Below are positions 50,747-59,540 of a stretch of DNA of 64,000 nt, piece after piece (within the stretch, counting starts at the first letter, position 1; each line of letters starts with the position of its first letter). Source of the DNA: Winkia neuii. GTDB taxonomy: Bacteria > Actinomycetota > Actinomycetes > Actinomycetales > Actinomycetaceae. The position numbers were made by a program, and so were the translations under genes. The notes below the pieces were generated by a model. The model was not told the origin of the DNA, ran no database searches, and worked only from the letters and a program-made list of their open reading frames with translations. The DNA is taken from the NCBI RefSeq assembly GCF_029011175.1, contig NZ_CP118946.1, positions 1,830,680 to 1,894,679 on the forward strand, written 5' to 3'.

Positions 50747-51501
50747 CGGCGCGAAACACTGCACCCGCCTTGCCCCGGCCTAGAGCTTCGCCGCATCAAC
50801 TGACAACTTGTCTTTGCGAGTTAGCCCCAGTCGATCGGTTTTCACTAGACCCCTACCCGCTTCTGCTTCCAAAGCGTTACGTTACAACGCTGCTTATTCC
50901 CTCAAGCATAGGATCTAGTGGACCAGTCGCGCTAGGCTAGTGCCGCCGCAGCGGCTAGCTTTTCAAAGCAGCCTTCCGCACTAGCTGAGCTGCAAACCGC
51001 AGATGCGGTCAGTGTTCACCTCGATCTCGGCGCCCCCATTCTCAGCTTCAAACTGTATGGGGCCGCCCGCATGCCCACAATGGCTACGGCCGGCCCCTTC
51101 TGGCGGAAAATTCCACCGCGCGAGCGTCCTTACGCCCCCTCAAAAGCGAGATTAAAGGAGGGCGGCGCGGTGCTCGCCAGTCTACGATTGGGGCTGTAGT
51201 TTTACCCGTCCACACCTCTTCTTCCGGGCTGGAATGACCAGGCTGGACACGCCTTACAGGCCACCACTCAAACCCCCTCGTTCGCCCGCACCCCGCGTGG
51301 GTGAAAAATACTCCCCTCAGTTTACTAGCGCGCGGGGTCTGGCGCCGGGCCTTTTGGTACAGGTCCACACCCAATTTTTAGGTCAGCCTCTCCCCCGGCC
51401 GAGGGCGGGCGAACCAGTGGCCGGGACTCTCACCTGCTTGCATACAAGTGAGCACTCCCGGCCACTCGGTTTCCAATAGGCGCAATGCCTACTAGATGCG
51501 T
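50747..51501. other. Gene-free region with a long inverted repeat
   Basis: No supported gene. Near the right end an inverted repeat with outer arms AGTGGCCGGGA (51416-51426) and TCCCGGCCACT (51456-51466), and inner arms CTCAC/GTGAG, may terminate the minus-strand surface protein gene that stops at 51502. The remainder shows nothing recognisable. Confidence 0.5.
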
Positions 51502-53556
51502 TTAGCCGCGCTGGGCTCGACGCCTTACAACCAGGCCAGCGCCCAGCGTAAGAGCCACAACAGATGCGCCAGCTAGGCTGATGCCAGCAGTACCGGTGTG
51601 TGCCAGAGGGGCCTTGCCATTGTCGCTCAGAGTAACCTGGCGTTCGCTCACAATGGTCTTTGCAACCTTTACCTGCTTAGGCGCCTTCTCCTTCCCAACC
51701 TGCGCCTTGCCGGCCTTGTGACCACCACAGCAATCAGCGGCTGGCTTCTCAGTACCAGCAAGCTTTTTACCCTTGCCTTCCTTTGCGGCTTCACCGGCGC
51801 CAGGGCCGGTCTGCTCGCCCACGCCTGCCGGCTCCTGTCTGGGCACGTCCCCCGTTTGGGTACCCGCATCGGTCTTGTCCGGCTTGGACTCCTGCTTAGT
51901 TTCGCCCTCGCTCTTCGGATCTACCTTCGGATCTACCTTCGGGTCTTCCGGCTTTACTTCCGGTTCAGCATCAGGGGTGCCCTTCACGTACTGGATTTGC
52001 AGCGAAGCCACCTTCGCCTCATTCTTAGCTTCGGCCTTAAACACCAGGTAGTGGCGACCGTCGCGGTCCCGCAGCACGCGTGCTAGTGGCCGAGATCCGT
52101 CCTCACTGTTCAAACTGAATACGGCCGGCTTGTAGCCGTCAAACTTCTTGATCAACGGGTCCGAAAGTCCAATGCGAACCTCCTGGCCCTCTACCACCTT
52201 TAATTCGGCGCTGACAGGCACCCCTGCCTCGTCCTTGAACGGTTCGGTGAGCAGATCAGTGGGCCCATTTTCGCTCGGATGCACGTAGGTGAACTTTACA
52301 GTCACCTTTTTCGCGGGATCCAGCTTTTCTTCGACCAACTTCGCCTGGGTATCCTTCAGCTGCTTGGTCAGCGCGTCCACGTCAGCCTGGCTGGCGTACG
52401 GGAAACCGGTGGGCAGGGAATTTTGCACCTTCTTGATCGCGTCCAAGAACGGGGTGCGCGATGCCACCGTCCACCCGTTGCCCTTGGCGGGAGTCTTCGC
52501 CACGGCCTCGTCGAACGCCTTCTGCAACTCGACCAGATCCGGGGCCTTGTATTCTTCCTTCACCAACCCGGCAATTGCCGCTGTTAGCGCCTTAGCGGCA
52601 CGGTCGAAATCAGCGTGAGTATTCAGCGGGCCCGCCTCACCCGGGGCAAGAATCGAAGTTAGGTCCTTAGCGTCAACCAGGTTTGCTGCCTCGGCAAGGG
52701 CGGAAGTGAGCGCGTCGTAGCTGGCCTTCGTGTAGCGCTTGCTGTCCTTGCCGTTTTCAGCCAGCTTCTTGTCGGCCTCAGCAATTAGGCGCTGCAGCGG
52801 TTCGCGGTTGAAGGGAGCCGGTTCGATCTTTTTGAACGCCTTATTCACTTCGTCGCGCATCTTCGCCAGGTCATCTTGGCTAATCCCCGCAGTACCCGCC
52901 TTGGCCTGCCCAACCAGGAACTCTGCTGCAGCCTTGGTCTGCTTGTAGGCGGCGTCGGTGCCTTCCTTGATCTTGATACCGGCCGAGGTCGCAGCCTGGT
53001 AGTCGCGGTCGTGTTCGGCTAGGGCGCCTTCAAGTTCCTTGGTGTCAAGCTTCTTCGGGGCAGAATCAATCTTTACGGTAATGGGCTGCTGGCCTTTTAA
53101 GTTCAGCACAACGGAATCGCCCTTGACCCAGATCGGGCTGCCCAGGCGGAACAGGGTCTTGTCATACTTGCCGTTGGTGTCCTCTGGAGCCCATTCCAGG
53201 CTGGCGGAGATAGCTTGGTTGTACTTGAGGCTGTTGTCGTCGGGCAGTAGGAGTTTCCCGTCAAATTCCTCAACTCCCAAATCAGTTGAGGAATAAGGGA
53301 ATCCCAGCTGGCCGTACAGGGCAACCTTCACTGTTTTGCTCGTAGTGTTCTTCTCTAGGGTGGCGGCCCAAACTTTTAGGGTCCCGCCCATATCTAGAGA
53401 GAAATTCTGTACAGAGGAATTTGCCTTCACATTTTCAAATGTGTTTTCATCAGCGGCGCTTGCGGCGGCGGGGAATAACGCCAACATAACGAAACCTGCC
53501 ACGAGGGCGGCCAGCGCCCGCTTGAGCAGGCCGATGCGGCCTGAGGTTTTCAGCAT
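51502..53556 (-). CDS. Wall-anchored surface protein with FIVAR-like repeats and LAHTG sorting signal, probably iron-regulated
   Basis: A 684-residue protein starting at the ATG complementary to 53554-53556 (AAAGGTGA upstream), with a signal peptide ending FPAAASAAD. Residues about 25-165 are an unrecognised beta-rich domain. The central helical part has FIVAR-like segments (YTKASYDALTSALAEAANLVDA). Residues about 430-540 form another beta-rich domain. A Pro/Asp/Lys-rich spacer then contains the short cysteine-histidine motif ADCCGGHKAG. The end is LAHTG, a hydrophobic segment and the tail VVRRRAQRG, fitting a class E (LAxTG) sortase substrate. A DtxR-like box lies just upstream. Metal or haem binding is possible but unproven. 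Confidence 0.8.
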   Translation of the reverse strand: MLKTSGRIGLLKRALAALVAGFVMLALFPAAASAADENTFENVKANSSVQNFSLDMGGTLKVWAATLEKNTTSKTVKVALYGQLGFPYSSTDLGVEEFDGKLLLPDDNSLKYNQAISASLEWAPEDTNGKYDKTLFRLGSPIWVKGDSVVLNLKGQQPITVKIDSAPKKLDTKELEGALAEHDRDYQAATSAGIKIKEGTDAAYKQTKAAAEFLVGQAKAGTAGISQDDLAKMRDEVNKAFKKIEPAPFNREPLQRLIAEADKKLAENGKDSKRYTKASYDALTSALAEAANLVDAKDLTSILAPGEAGPLNTHADFDRAAKALTAAIAGLVKEEYKAPDLVELQKAFDEAVAKTPAKGNGWTVASRTPFLDAIKKVQNSLPTGFPYASQADVDALTKQLKDTQAKLVEEKLDPAKKVTVKFTYVHPSENGPTDLLTEPFKDEAGVPVSAELKVVEGQEVRIGLSDPLIKKFDGYKPAVFSLNSEDGSRPLARVLRDRDGRHYLVFKAEAKNEAKVASLQIQYVKGTPDAEPEVKPEDPKVDPKVDPKSEGETKQESKPDKTDAGTQTGDVPRQEPAGVGEQTGPGAGEAAKEGKGKKLAGTEKPAADCCGGHKAGKAQVGKEKAPKQVKVAKTIVSERQVTLSDNGKAPLAHTGTAGISLAGASVVALTLGAGLVVRRRAQRG

Positions 53557-53580
53557 CGAATCACCTTTCTTCAAGTTAAC

Positions 53581-53599
53581 TTAGGCGACCCTTACCTTA
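53581..53599. promoter_or_regulatory. DtxR/IdeR-like iron box
   Basis: On the minus strand this reads TAAGGTAAGGGTCGCCTAA, which matches the DtxR consensus TTAGGTTAGGCTAACCTAA at 14 of 19 positions, including both outer arms. It lies 25 bases upstream of the start of the LAHTG surface protein, where a repressor would block transcription when iron is plentiful. Confidence 0.65.
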
Positions 53600-53754
53600 T
53601 AGTTGTGCAGGCCAGAGCGTCAACATACCCAAATGGGAAAGCTAGAGTTCTGCCCGCTAGAGTCTCAAGTACCGGCTTTGGCTACATCGCCGCTGCGCAG
53701 AAGAGCACGCCACCAACTAGAGTGAAGTCGAAGACCTCCCTGAAAGGAACGCTC

Positions 53755-53889
53755 ATGTGTAAGCCGGTTACGTGCAAGATCTGCGGCAAAATTACTTGGG
53801 AAGGCTGTGGCAAACACATCGACGAAGTGAAGGCATCTGTGCCCGCCGACCAGTGGTGCGATGGCAACCATTCCACCACTAAGGACTAG
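53755..53889 (+). CDS. Small cysteine-rich protein (44 aa)
   Basis: Starts at ATG 53755 with AAAGGA seven bases upstream. The sequence begins MCKPVTCKICGKITWEGCGKH and holds a CxxC plus further Cys and His residues (CGKHIDEV, WCDGNH), suggesting a zinc-ribbon-like fold. Similar short proteins are common in actinobacteria; their role is unknown to me. It is divergent from the iron-box surface protein and converges with the sortase gene 40 bases downstream. Confidence 0.7.
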   Translation: MCKPVTCKICGKITWEGCGKHIDEVKASVPADQWCDGNHSTTKD

Positions 53890-53929
53890 CGCCCGACCGC
53901 CAGGGTACCCGGCTGCGAAGGCCTAACGC

Positions 53930-54781
53930 TTAGCAGGCGTCGCGCCTGGCCGCCCTCACTTCCCTGGTAAGGAAGGTGGCCACGGCCCCCAAAGTCCCCG
54001 CTGCAATGACTGCCCACCAGGGAAAACGCGGCAACTGGGAGGCCTTACCCGCATTGGCTTTGTCGCGGGCGGGGGTAGGGATGACGCGCTCGCCGGTAAC
54101 CAGGATCCGGTGCGAATTGATCCCCAGCGGAGTGCAAGTCACCAACGTGGCAAGGTCCTTTCCCTCCATGGCTTCAATAGCGCGCGTTTCCGAGGGCGCC
54201 ACCACCTGCGTCTCAAACACCCGGTAGGTCAGCACCTCACCGAAGACTTCCAAAGTGAACGTGTCGCCCTTGCTGATCTGATTCAAATCCGTAAACAGCC
54301 GCGCAGACGCCAGCCCGCGATGCGCCGTAATAACCGTCCTGGTCGACGGCCCACCCACCGGCAAAGACGTGCCCTCAAGGTGGCCGGCCCCCTTCAGTAG
54401 GCTCGCCTCGGTGGTGCCATGGTAGATCGGCATGTCCACATCGATCTTGTCGATCTTGATGCGCCCCATCGTCCCATTTTCATCCGCCCGCAAAATGTCT
54501 TCGTAGCGCCAGCTGCCCTTCGCGCTCCCCGTCCCAGAGGCGATGCGCGCGCCCGACTTTAGCTCCGCCCCCGACGCCAAAGCCTTGTTATATTCCCGAC
54601 CTGCCTCTAACTGCGCCACCCTATCCGGCCGCACAGACTGCAGGCGGTGCGCATACTCGCCCACGATCTTCGACTGGTTGTACTGGCTAATCCACGCCGC
54701 CGTCGACGGATACAGCAACAGCCCCACGCCAACCAACACCAAAGCGCTAATCAGAACAGGTAACAGCAGACGCTTCACCAT
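53930..54781 (-). CDS. srtC: Class C (pilin-polymerising) sortase
   Basis: A 283-residue protein with an N-terminal membrane segment (LLLPVLISALVLVGVGLLLYP) and a second one near the C-terminus (WWAVIAAGTLGAVATFL), the topology of class C sortases. The active site is complete: His in TVITAHRGL, Cys in ATLVTCTPLG and Arg in SHRILVTGER. GRIKIDKIDVDMPIYHG and HLEGTSLPVGG are family landmarks. It is the third gene after the tip protein and shaft pilin on the same strand, the order seen in Actinomyces fimbrial operons, and would join pilin subunits covalently. Confidence 0.93.
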   Translation of the reverse strand: MVKRLLLPVLISALVLVGVGLLLYPSTAAWISQYNQSKIVGEYAHRLQSVRPDRVAQLEAGREYNKALASGAELKSGARIASGTGSAKGSWRYEDILRADENGTMGRIKIDKIDVDMPIYHGTTEASLLKGAGHLEGTSLPVGGPSTRTVITAHRGLASARLFTDLNQISKGDTFTLEVFGEVLTYRVFETQVVAPSETRAIEAMEGKDLATLVTCTPLGINSHRILVTGERVIPTPARDKANAGKASQLPRFPWWAVIAAGTLGAVATFLTREVRAARRDAC

Positions 54782-54945
54782 AGCTACTCCTTATATATGT
54801 TGCCGTAACGGGCGAGGGCGGGGGTGCCGAGCGCGAAGGGCGGGGTCAGGGGTGCGGGCGCGGTGAGAGTGCACCCTACAGTCCCCCGCGCAACATAAAG
54901 ATCGAGGGCGACAGCTAAGCCGCCGCCCTCGAAATTGCCTAAAAA

Positions 54946-56379
54946 CTAGGCGCGCTTACGCGATTTGAACAGGTACAGGCCACCTGCAACCGCTAGCACA
55001 GCTGCGCCACCAATGGTCAGCAGCAGCTGGCCGGCAGCACCAGTCAGCGGCAGGGACGGGCCAGTCTGCTTGGTGTTGTCGTATACCAGGTCATCGGTAG
55101 TGGTCTTACCAGCGGTAACGGTGATGGTCTTGCCGTCAGTGGGCAGCACGTAGCCGGCCGGAGCCTTGGTTTCCTTTAGGGTGAACTGCTTGGTCACGCC
55201 GGTGGAATCTTCGTTCTGGCCAATCTTCTTCAGGTACAGGCCTTCGAACTCATAGACGCCGTTGCCAACATACTTAGCAGCAGCAATTTCAGTGTTCGTG
55301 TCCTTTTCGTAGACCTTGAATTCGGCGCCTTCCAGGATCTTGTGGGTGTCCTTGTCCTGCTTCTTCAGGCGGTAGTTACCAACGACGGCCTTATCGGAAG
55401 GAGTAATGGTCGGAGGGGTGTCCTTGCCCGGCTTCACCATGTCGTTGATGAAGAAGTTCGCGCCGGTGTTTTCCACCTTGCCGTCGGCGGGCAGAGCAGA
55501 AAGCGTGGTGGTCAGGGCGAAGTTAAGCTTCTTGCCTGCTTTGCCCTTTAGCTTTGCAAGACCGGACTGGGTAAGCTCGACGGTTACGAAACCGTTGTCG
55601 TTATTCGCGGTGTAGTCACCTGCATTCAGCTTGGTGTCGCCAACCTTGACTTCAGCGGAAACGAACTTTAGGTAGCTGGCCAGCTTATCGGTAACGCCAG
55701 CCTTGGTGTATTCCTTCCCATCGCTGACTGCGGGGATGTCGTAAGAGATGTTCCAGACCATGTTCTGGCCAACCTTCTTGAAACCGGTGTCGTCCAGGGT
55801 CTTAGTTGCCGGCTGGATTACCTCGTTCTTCGGGTAGGCGTGCACGTCGTACAGCCACTGCGCAGTATTCGGGAACGGGATGGAGACAAAGAAAGGCTTG
55901 GCCTTTTCGGTCACGTTATTGTGGCCGTTGTCAGCGCCTTCAGTCACGTAGTAGACGCCAGCAGCGAGCCTTTCAAACTTAGCGACGCCATCCGCGGCGG
56001 TTACCTTGCTAGAAGCAGCAGCCAGGTTGTAGTCCTTGCCGTTAGCAGTGGCCTTATCGCCCTTCGGAGCCAGCCTGGACACGACATCCCAGGATTCCGG
56101 CTTCGTTAGGTCCAGGCCTTCAACCTTCTGCACCTTGAATTCGATGCCGGCCAGGGCGCGGGCATTTGCCGGAGCGGTCTGCTCAGTGCCGTCGTTCTTT
56201 TTGCCCTGCCAGTCGGTCTTGGCGTACTTGTGCACGGTAATCGAACCGGTACGGTTCAAGTCCGGGTTGCCCTCTGCTGCAACGGCGTGCGGCGCAACCA
56301 GAACGGTCAGCGCACCCAGCACTGCCGCCAGGAGCGCAGCGAGGACCACGAAGATCCCCTGCTTCTTTAGCTGTTCCAT
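54946..56379 (-). CDS. Major fimbrial shaft subunit (FimA/FimP-like, LPLTG)
   Basis: A 477-residue pilin starting at the ATG complementary to 56377-56379 (AAAGGA upstream), with a signal peptide (FVVLAALLAAVLGALTVLVAPHAVAA). The pilin motif lysine is in WLYDVHAYPKNE, matching the YPKN of Actinomyces fimbrillins. GSITVHKYAKTDW starts the first isopeptide-type domain, and the E-box glutamate is in FTLKETKAPAGYVLP. The C-terminus is LPLTG, a membrane segment and the tail FKSRKRA. It would form the fimbrial shaft through sortase-made Lys-Thr bonds. Confidence 0.92.
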   Translation of the reverse strand: MEQLKKQGIFVVLAALLAAVLGALTVLVAPHAVAAEGNPDLNRTGSITVHKYAKTDWQGKKNDGTEQTAPANARALAGIEFKVQKVEGLDLTKPESWDVVSRLAPKGDKATANGKDYNLAAASSKVTAADGVAKFERLAAGVYYVTEGADNGHNNVTEKAKPFFVSIPFPNTAQWLYDVHAYPKNEVIQPATKTLDDTGFKKVGQNMVWNISYDIPAVSDGKEYTKAGVTDKLASYLKFVSAEVKVGDTKLNAGDYTANNDNGFVTVELTQSGLAKLKGKAGKKLNFALTTTLSALPADGKVENTGANFFINDMVKPGKDTPPTITPSDKAVVGNYRLKKQDKDTHKILEGAEFKVYEKDTNTEIAAAKYVGNGVYEFEGLYLKKIGQNEDSTGVTKQFTLKETKAPAGYVLPTDGKTITVTAGKTTTDDLVYDNTKQTGPSLPLTGAAGQLLLTIGGAAVLAVAGGLYLFKSRKRA

Positions 56380-56427
56380 CAAAAATCCTTTCCGATATGG
56401 AACTTTCAGTAGTGCCGGCCTTGTGGC

Positions 56428-59139
56428 TCAGCTGAACTTGCGCTTCCGGAACAGCCATCCGGCCAGTCCAAGTGATAGCGCCGCGACAATTCCTCCTGCC
56501 AGGTAGAACATGTCGCTACCAACCCCGCCGGTAAGCGGCAGAGGTGGGACGTCTTGTTTCTCATTTTTGATATTGCCGAGGGCGATGTTCGCCCTTCCCT
56601 GATTGGCATACAGGTCCGCTCTGTGTACCTGCCTGCTAAGCTTGTACCCAGTAGGCGCCTTAATTTCGCGCAGGAAGTAGGTGCCCCACCCCATGTCTTG
56701 CAGAGCGAAGTGGCCGGCGCGCGGGTCCTTGTCAGGACCTTTACAGGCACTAGAGTTTGCCGCATTACAGTCAGCAATAGTGGTATGCCTGATCACGCGG
56801 TGTTTAGGCGAGGTCGCCGGCGAGTTATCGTTGCCGTTAATCTGCCAAATGGAGCCGCCCAGGGGTTTGCCGTTACTCGCGTCCACCTTCGTCCACGTGA
56901 TCTTGCCTTTAACACGCGAATTTGGTACCAGCACGCGGATCGGACTTTGCGTGCCTCCGCTAACACGGACTGGGAGCCCAGCGAAGCGCTGATACCCATT
57001 TGGGGCATGCGGTTCGACAATCACATAGTCGCCGACCGGCAAGTTCTGCCACGATGCTTCGCCTTGCCTATCAGTGGACTGCACGCCACCGATGCGCTGC
57101 TCGTTCGGCTCGCACGTGCCGTTGTTGTTCACATCCCTACACAGCTGCAACCCAACCCCCGCAAGGCGCGCCTCAGGTGGCATCGACGCCTCATCGCGAG
57201 CACCCGCCTTCGCGTAAGAATCGTGGTCATGCTTCACCGCGGTGATAGAGCCAGTGCGCAGTTCGTTCCGCACGGTGCAGGAGACGTCCCTAAAGCTCCC
57301 GGCAGAGAGCTCCACGGCATAACGCTCCTTGGTATCGGCCACGACCGTGGTGCGCACACTGCGGTTCTTACTATCGGTGCATGTAACAGACTTCTGGTAG
57401 GCTGACAACTTCAGAGACGACGTCGTGGCCATCTCTTCTTCCACAAGATAGGTCGACCCAGCAAAACGCAGCAAGGAATCGGTCACTGCCGCCCGGTTAC
57501 GAGCCCTCCCACTAGTTATGGCAGAAGCCTGCTGGCCGCCATTCTTCTTTTTCACAGAAATCCTGAACTGGTCATCTCCAGCGCGCGAGACCACGTCCTT
57601 CGCTGCCCGAATCGTCGGCACCGCGGCCACACAGCCTTCCATGTCAGTAATTGGCGACCCAAACCTGAAGTTGTATCTATCCAGATTCACGCTCTTCTGC
57701 TGTTCAAGTACCTTGACCAGGACGTTTCTTTCAAAATCGACCTTAAAAATGCCGTTATACCGTGGCCTACCGGCACGATGCTCAACATTGCCTTCATGGT
57801 TGGCGGACACGTAGAAGTTGCCGTCCTGGCCGGCCAAAAAGCCGGTAATAGCCCAGCGCCCCATACCGCCGCCGAAAGGCACGCCCTCCGGGCCCCTGCT
57901 CAGCATCGCAGAATGGACAAGTTTGGCAGAAAGCGGGCCAGCGTTCGCAACGCCATTAGTAGTCCAAGCAGGCACCAAGCTCATGCCAGCGCTGGTACTA
58001 ACTTTCTCCGCCTTCTGCGGTAAAAGCTCCGCTGCACTACCCTGAGCCTGCCGCGAAGCGGCGTTGAAATCAACCCGATAAATATCGATCTTCGCGGCAC
58101 CATTAGGATCAGGTATATTCCTAGTGCCCTCGGTGGCAGCCACCATCACATACAGCTGGTTGCTGTTGTCGAAAAGCAGATCCACGTTGGTCCTGGCCGC
58201 TGGGAACGGGCCCGCCGAGAATTGTCCAAGCGTCAGCACTCTTCGAGTAACCGTGTCATACGCCATAACCTTGATATCGCTGTACTGCGCACTGCGACTA
58301 GTAGTCACGTCACCCGCAAACACGTAGTAACGGCCTTGGTTATCCATGGTGCCACCCTTAAACGGCATGCCAGCACCCACCACTTTGATTCGTTCAGTCT
58401 GAATCAGAGTGTTCGGCGCGATAGTTGCCTGAACGATGGTCACATAACTCTTATTTCCCGACGCCGCCGACATCACAGTCGCATGGTCCGCGAAGAAAAT
58501 CCGCCCGTGCTTTCGATCCACAGCAAGGGCGTCATACCCACTACCAGTGCCTGTCGTATTGCGCTTCTTGTGCCAAGTCGCAGAGCCCATCCAGATCGGA
58601 CCGCCCGTAATCCGGTCGTTACGCAAGGTAAAAGCCTCGACAGAGCCGCTTCCACTTTCGATCCAGTATGAATCTCCCGGATCGCAGAAGTTACTGGTTG
58701 CCGACGACAAGGCATAGTATCCAGCCCTTCCCCGTCCGGCATCTCGGTCATCTTCGGTATTTGCAGGGTTTCGTTCATCCGTACGAAGGTGAGCGGCACC
58801 TGCAGCTTCAGCCGCTTCCGATTCAGAAGCCGGCTGCGCGGCGGGATCGACGGGCTGGGCGTCTGGTTGCGGGGCTGGCTGATCTTTTTCCCCATGGGCT
58901 ACATCTTTGCCCTCGCGCGTATCCTGACTGTCAGGTTGGGGATTGGAAAATCCTGGACCGCCCGGCTCGTCCTGGTTGACGGCCGCCCGCATCTCTGTGG
59001 GCTTAGCATCTACAACGGAACCATCCGCAACGGTGGGACCATCCGCAAAAGCGGGGCCGGCGAGCATCACAGAGGTGACCAGCCCAATGCCAGCTATTGC
59101 AGCACCCGCAGCAGTCGCATAGCTGTTCTTTCTACCCAA
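56428..59139 (-). CDS. Fimbrial tip/adhesin subunit (FimB/FimQ-like, LPLTG)
   Basis: About 903 residues if started at the TTG complementary to 59137-59139, just before the signal peptide (GRKNSYATAAGAAIAGIGLVTSVMLAGPAFA). The ribosome site is weak and an upstream GTG at 59196 is possible. Residues about 120-500 have the repeating strand pattern of a beta-propeller-like head (AVDRKHGRIFFAD, MDNQGRYYVFAG, GQDGNFYVSANHEG). The C-terminal part has CnaB-type domains (GSITAVKHDHDSYAK; KITWTKVDASNGKPLGG with the E-box YFLREIKAPTGYKL). It ends in LPLTG, a membrane segment and FRKRKFS. As the first gene of the operon it is the likely tip adhesin. Confidence 0.85.
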   Translation of the reverse strand: MGRKNSYATAAGAAIAGIGLVTSVMLAGPAFADGPTVADGSVVDAKPTEMRAAVNQDEPGGPGFSNPQPDSQDTREGKDVAHGEKDQPAPQPDAQPVDPAAQPASESEAAEAAGAAHLRTDERNPANTEDDRDAGRGRAGYYALSSATSNFCDPGDSYWIESGSGSVEAFTLRNDRITGGPIWMGSATWHKKRNTTGTGSGYDALAVDRKHGRIFFADHATVMSAASGNKSYVTIVQATIAPNTLIQTERIKVVGAGMPFKGGTMDNQGRYYVFAGDVTTSRSAQYSDIKVMAYDTVTRRVLTLGQFSAGPFPAARTNVDLLFDNSNQLYVMVAATEGTRNIPDPNGAAKIDIYRVDFNAASRQAQGSAAELLPQKAEKVSTSAGMSLVPAWTTNGVANAGPLSAKLVHSAMLSRGPEGVPFGGGMGRWAITGFLAGQDGNFYVSANHEGNVEHRAGRPRYNGIFKVDFERNVLVKVLEQQKSVNLDRYNFRFGSPITDMEGCVAAVPTIRAAKDVVSRAGDDQFRISVKKKNGGQQASAITSGRARNRAAVTDSLLRFAGSTYLVEEEMATTSSLKLSAYQKSVTCTDSKNRSVRTTVVADTKERYAVELSAGSFRDVSCTVRNELRTGSITAVKHDHDSYAKAGARDEASMPPEARLAGVGLQLCRDVNNNGTCEPNEQRIGGVQSTDRQGEASWQNLPVGDYVIVEPHAPNGYQRFAGLPVRVSGGTQSPIRVLVPNSRVKGKITWTKVDASNGKPLGGSIWQINGNDNSPATSPKHRVIRHTTIADCNAANSSACKGPDKDPRAGHFALQDMGWGTYFLREIKAPTGYKLSRQVHRADLYANQGRANIALGNIKNEKQDVPPLPLTGGVGSDMFYLAGGIVAALSLGLAGWLFRKRKFS

Positions 59140-59540
59140 GGCTTTACTTTCTATCCGCCAACACAACTCACCGACCAATATTTCGGCAGCTGTCACGCCC
59201 TGGCGCTGTGGTTTACCAGCCGCAAGACAGCGAGAAGTAACCTAACACGGCACAAAAACAGACAAAATCAAACCAGATGGCCAAATTTCAACAAACTTTC
59301 CATACAGAATTGCAGGGGCTCTAAGGAGCTTCACAGGAACAGTCTTAACCAACACCCTTTTTTGGGCAGACAAACAGCGGCAAACTAATACACAAACGCA
59401 CGATTGGCAGTGACTTTCACTTTCCAAAAGCTAGAAATGTGCGCCTACACACAGCCCCCATTTTCGGGATAGTCCAAATAATGAGAGAGATCAGCGGCAA
59501 GATTGCACCGAGATCGAGGGCGCGGCAGAGGCGGCGGTCT
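59140..59540. other. Promoter region of the fimbrial operon
   Basis: About 400 bases, AT-rich in the part nearest the tip gene, with no supported gene. It must carry the fimbrial promoter (minus strand) and the end of the debranching enzyme transcript. I see no convincing terminator hairpin or -35/-10 pair. Confidence 0.4.
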
